The position numbers were made by a program, and so were the translations under genes. The notes below the pieces were generated by a model. It was not told the DNA's origin and made no database searches. It saw only the letters and a program-made list of their open reading frames with translations. This document shows, piece by piece, positions 59,901-64,000 of a stretch of 64,000 nt of DNA. This DNA comes from Archegozetes longisetosus. Its lineage: Eukaryota > Arthropoda > Arachnida > Sarcoptiformes > Trhypochthoniidae. Where the stretch lies: NCBI GenBank assembly GCA_018873245.2, contig JAEMBT020000009.1:10125288-10189287 (forward strand). The letters run 5' to 3'. Position 1 is the stretch's first letter; each line of letters begins with the position of its first letter.

Positions 59901-62900
59901 TAATATAATAGTTTATGTCGCTGCTTCTCGAGCTTTCAAGACACCAGTTGTTTGGGTCCTCTTTTTGGATAAAAAATGAAATTTATATAAGATTGAGAAC
60001 TACGGTATTATAATTGCTATTATTAATAGTACTTCAGTTTTTTAAGAACAATTTACTTACCATTAATTACTTCAGTATTCATTCTTTGACTTTTAGCAAA
60101 ACTTTTGTAATATTCATTAAACTTAGAATAACCTTCAGAATCCGGAAGTTTAGGATTAAGAAATCCTTCAGTGCTTCCATACATATTAAGATTCAATTCG
60201 AGTGGTTGAACAGCTTGGCCAAAGCTTTTCTTTATATAAAAATCAATGAGTAAAATACACATGAATAATATTGCTGGCAGTAATGATTGCAATATAACCA
60301 TTGGCCAATATCTCTTGGCGTAATGAAACCTTTTCAAAAATAAAGCCCAAAACTGTTGTGAATGTAATTTTGTACCAAAATTCTTGGGCATTGAATGAAT
60401 CAAACTTTCTTTTGCTCCATTCTTTCCAAAACTATTGTTAGGTTTTGAGAATAATTCATTGTCATTACACTCATTTCCAACTCTGAGGAAAACATCTTCC
60501 ATTGTAGTGACTGTTAGACCGCAAGAATTTATTCCTAAATTAGCACTTCTTCGCTCTAATTCATCAAAAAGTGTGGCCAATGATGCGCTCACACTTTGAT
60601 CTTGATTTTGAGTGTTTCCCTCATTTCCAAGCGAATAAATGACTTCAGCATTGATTTCACTTTTGATTTCTGCGTTTGGCATAAAGTTTCTGACGATTTC
60701 CAAAACAGTTTGACTATTGCAGTACTCATTCTTTGAAATTCTCAAATGATATCCAGCACCAAACATTCTTTTCAGAAACATAGGAGTTCCGCAACATTTG
60801 ATAAGTCCTTCGTTCATTATTGCAATCCTGTCACCTAATACCTAATAATACAAATAATCAGCTGGTTTTTTAAGAATAAATTTTCCAATTTTTCGTTAGT
60901 GATAAGGTTTTAGTTAAAGCTTTAAAACTAACAAAATCAAAAGTAAACTAAAGATAAAATTGACAAACATCGAAAGATATTCAAATAATAACGAATTTGC
61001 ATAGAATTTCATCAAGAAACTGTCATTTGTTAAACGGTAATAGAAAAATTTGAAGATTAGAAGCAAATTAACAACTTATGAACACTATTACGATCTAATG
61101 ATGACTTACATCTGCTTCTTCCATATAATGAGTGGTCAATAATATGGTTCTTTGAGATCTGATACTTTGTAAAACATCCCATATATGTCTCCTGGCCTCT
61201 GGATCCATACCGCTAGTCGGCTCATCCAGAATCAAAATCTTGGAGTTTGCGATCATGGCTATACCTAAGGATAGCTTTCTTTTCATACCGCCAGAAAGTT
61301 GTGAAGACATGGTATGCTTCTTATCAGTCAAAGCAACTAATTGTAGAATTTTGCAAACTTCATTGTCAACATCGTTCCACGGATGGTCTTTTAGTATTGC
61401 ATACAGTTTCAAGTGTTGATAAACATTAAGTTCATTGTAAAGAATATTCTCCTGTGGACACAAAGCCATACTTCTTCGTGCGTCCTTAGTCTGAGTTCTG
61501 ATATCATAGCCATCAACATAAGCTGTTCCATTACTTGGGGGAAAAATTCCAGTTATCATATTCATAGTCGTTGTCTTTCCAGCTCCGTTATGCCCTAACA
61601 ATACAGTTATTTGTCCGCTAAACATGTTTAATGAGACGTCATTCACAGCTTGTTTATTATCGAAAACTTTTCTCAAATGTTGACATGAAATGCCAGCTCT
61701 CACATCTTTAGGTTCGGGCTCAAAATAGTTTGGGTTATAATCTGATGAATCCTCTGCTTCCATCTTTGAATAGGATTCCTTACTCCTCTTGCTCGACATC
61801 CAATATGATGGCAAGAATAGGAAATAGACTGGTTTTGGTATTCCGTATTGAAACGGCCAAATATTGTCGATATACCAAATTAAAAATCCTTGAAAATGGT
61901 AGAGTTTTCAATTTTTTTAATTGAGAGAATTTGAGAATTTTTTAAGAATAAAACTTTTAATGATCGATATAAGAATAAAGATTTTATACCGTAAAAGAAA
62001 CACGAAATGAACATCATTAACATAACGAGACCAATAGTGAAATTGCCAAAGATACTGACAGTAGACCATAAGTTACCCCATTTGGCACCATATCCATAGT
62101 TTTCGCACTGTCCCATCAAAACTAAAGCCCATTCAAGCCCCATATTTGGTAGTAAACAAGATAGTATTCTCCAGCCTTGTGTCGATTCTATATTAATATC
62201 TGTTTTATAAGTTGGACTCAAGAAAGGCATCGGTAATGAAACAGAAAGATTATACAAAATGACAGACACCACAACTGCTATAACCGGTCTATTGAAGACA
62301 GTGGTTAATAACATGCAACTGAGTACTGTTGAAGCGCTAAATAATAACACTATGCAAAAGAATAAAGAAGCACTCGTGTATATGAAACTTGGAATTCCAC
62401 CCCAACCAACAAAATATAACAGTGTATAAATTGCGCTGTGAATTATCATGACTGAAAAATAATTGATGAAATGCGATCCCCAGAAAACCCAGTCGGACAT
62501 TCCCATCATTCTTAGCATCTCCTTAGCTTTTGCCACTTTCTCATCTGTAATTCGTTTGACAATCAATGGACAAAAAGCTATATAACCATTGATTAACATC
62601 ATTGCAACTATATCTTGAAAACTGAAAGTGCCTTAAATTAGATAGAAATGAAAGTTTTGAAAACTTTTTCACATTATAGGAAAGTTATTGATTACCGAAA
62701 GAACTTCCAGAATATATATAACTAGGATATGGGAATCTATGACCACTGACTTTATAAACTACAGTATTTTGACGTTTAGATTCCGAAATATAGTTAAGAT
62801 AAGCTTCATTTAATGCTATCTGAATTCTCGTAAACAAATATTGATATGGACTATCACCAAAATAAGGTTCAGCAGTATATTTGACTGGAAATAATTTATC

Positions 62901-63412
62901 AATCACTGAAGTCAAGGAATAATCACTGATACGAATCGTATATTTCAAGTGAAGATTATTCTTTTCATAATTATCCATATTAAAGATAACTCCATATTTG
63001 TTATAAACATATCCCTGAGCCGCTTCGGTCGTAAGATTGGCTGTGAGTAAGGCTTCACTCTCAAATGACACGATTTTAACGAATCATGAGTATCGTTTAA
63101 AGACTTCATTATTCCATCAGTCAATGCATTACTTGGAGCATAGTATATAGATGTTTCAGTGTAGAGTAAATTCTTTAATTCGTAATCGAATTCTGTTCGG
63201 TCGTATATTGTTGCGTTCACATTCCAGCCATGGTTAGAATCAGATGAAGAATAGTCCATGCCATAAGTTGAATTTGCCCGCAGCCATACAGCTATTATAC
63301 TAAGGATTAATGGAAATATCAATTCAAAAATTGATGAAATATAATGAGTTCTTCTCATAATCCAACTTTTCCACAATAAAATTGCCAATTGTTTAAAAAT
63401 AAGTGGTGCCAT
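56911..63412 (-). CDS. ABCA-type full ABC transporter (ABCA3-like)
   Basis: Eight exons: 63412-62696, 62613-61990, 61888-61110, 60841-60061, 59960-59433, 58910-58452, 58400-57405, 57152-56911, about 1708 residues, the usual ABCA3 size. The predicted role is ATP-driven lipid or hydrophobic-compound transport across a membrane. Layout: TM1 (MAPLIF...SIFELIFPLILSII) and a large extracellular loop; further membrane segments; NBD1 with Walker A GHNGAGKTTT (~546), signature LSGGMKRK and Walker B ILILDEPTSGMD; a second membrane half; NBD2 with Walker A GVNGAGKTTT (~1424), signature YSGGNRRK and Walker B VIFLDEPTSGVD; then a short C-terminal domain ending AFARSQR. The start CCATGG is a good context. 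Phases fit throughout except one break in exon 1 at an A-run (63074-63077 on +, TTTT), where one base appears missing. This could be an assembly error, a polymorphic null or frameshifting. Confidence 0.9.
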
Positions 63413-64000
63413 GGTTTCTGTTTGGACACTACTTTCACATATATATTTTAGATGTTATGTAAAGTCAATAATTGATTAAACTTTGGCTTCAAAAACCTAA
63501 TGAAAATTGACACAAGGAAAACTTAATAAGCAAGTGATGAACTAAGCAGATTTTTTTTTATAAAGAACAATAATTATTATATATAATTAATGTGATTCAT
63601 TAATTACTAGGCTATTATAACTCACATATGAAATGTATTTTCCAAGGTTGCATAAGCTTCGCCAACATTTACCATAAAATACAATCAATTTCTTGTCTCA
63701 CAATCAACATAATAAATCTAGAGTGTTTGTCAAAGTTTCTAGCACACGCCGCAACGACTATCGAATACACTGTAAATTGATGTGAGTTGCTTAACCAAAT
63801 GATGTGTATGTGTATCTTACCAGAACTCAGATAAGGAGTATGTTGAGGTCTACCAATGCGGAGCAGATCCCGTGTACACTCTTACTTATGATATCTAATT
63901 TTTAAGAAGGCACTAAAACAATGTTTGTTTATTGCATACTTAAAAACATATGAAAATTTTATGAAACTTAATAGACAATAGATAAGGTAGTTATGACTTT
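63413..64000. other. 5' flank of the ABCA gene
   Basis: AT-rich presumptive promoter and 5' untranslated region. No motif could be assigned with confidence. Confidence 0.4.

Noticed and set aside
61247-61598. Plus-strand frames inside the ABCA region
   Set aside because: They are antisense shadows of the first nucleotide-binding domain exon.
63060-63090. Short intron resolving the ABCA frame break
   Set aside because: Only GT/AG pairs ~45 bp apart with poor donors are available, and removing them would delete sequence that fits the protein; a single-base indel is simpler.

Overview
This is eukaryotic nuclear DNA. Genes are split by many short AT-rich introns with GT/AG borders, the sequence is roughly 70% A+T, and it is crowded with DNA-transposon debris. 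The gene content (SLC5 sodium symporters, an ABCA-type transporter, an ionotropic receptor, a gustatory-receptor-like gene) and short TTAGG-like stretches point to an arthropod. The compact gene style and the receptor types suggest a mite or other chelicerate, but that is inference. No ribosomal RNA, true tRNA or CRISPR array was seen.

0.6-23.5 kb: a tandem segmental duplication. Unit A (~610-10033) and unit B (~13622-23521) each carry, in order, a broken leucine-rich-repeat (LRR) fragment on +, a complete 18-exon SLC5 gene on -, and on - a fragment resembling the C-terminus of a Fanzor/TnpB-type nuclease. I joined the exons by hand. Both SLC5 copies keep every exon length and phase and encode 650 residues each. 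The units differ by discrete insertions: a 917-bp element with an 8-bp target duplication only in A, and a ~368-bp fold-back element plus a ~1-kb segment only in B. A separate terminal-repeat element lies in the spacer.

23.5-30 kb: gene remains. These are a hAT transposase C-terminus broken by one stop, two or more broken genes of unknown family (25.8-27.6 kb), a mariner-like deletion derivative and a large nested inverted repeat.

30.3-32.3 kb: a gustatory-receptor-like gene with an early stop and recognisable downstream exons, then a tRNA-derived SINE with a perfect 10-bp target duplication.

33-46 kb: a large inverted duplication of an ionotropic-receptor locus. The right arm (minus strand) holds the more complete gene, whose ~2.9-kb intron contains a palindromic mariner fossil, a hAT-like element and a small inverted-repeat element. 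The left arm holds a pseudogene that has lost most of the pore exon, carries a stop and is interrupted by an insertion.

46-56.6 kb: mobile-element territory. It holds mariner remnants, fold-back elements, a four-exon Merlin-like (IS1595/ISXO2-type DDE) transposase gene whose second and third catalytic acids look substituted, and a Tc1-like element inserted in the 3' end of that gene. The Tc1-like element carries a complete three-exon gene for a DNA-binding-domain-only protein. A decayed OTU-like protease-related coding region follows.

56.9-63.4 kb: one eight-exon ABCA-type full transporter on the minus strand, about 1708 residues, complete apart from a one-base frame break in an A-run of exon 1.
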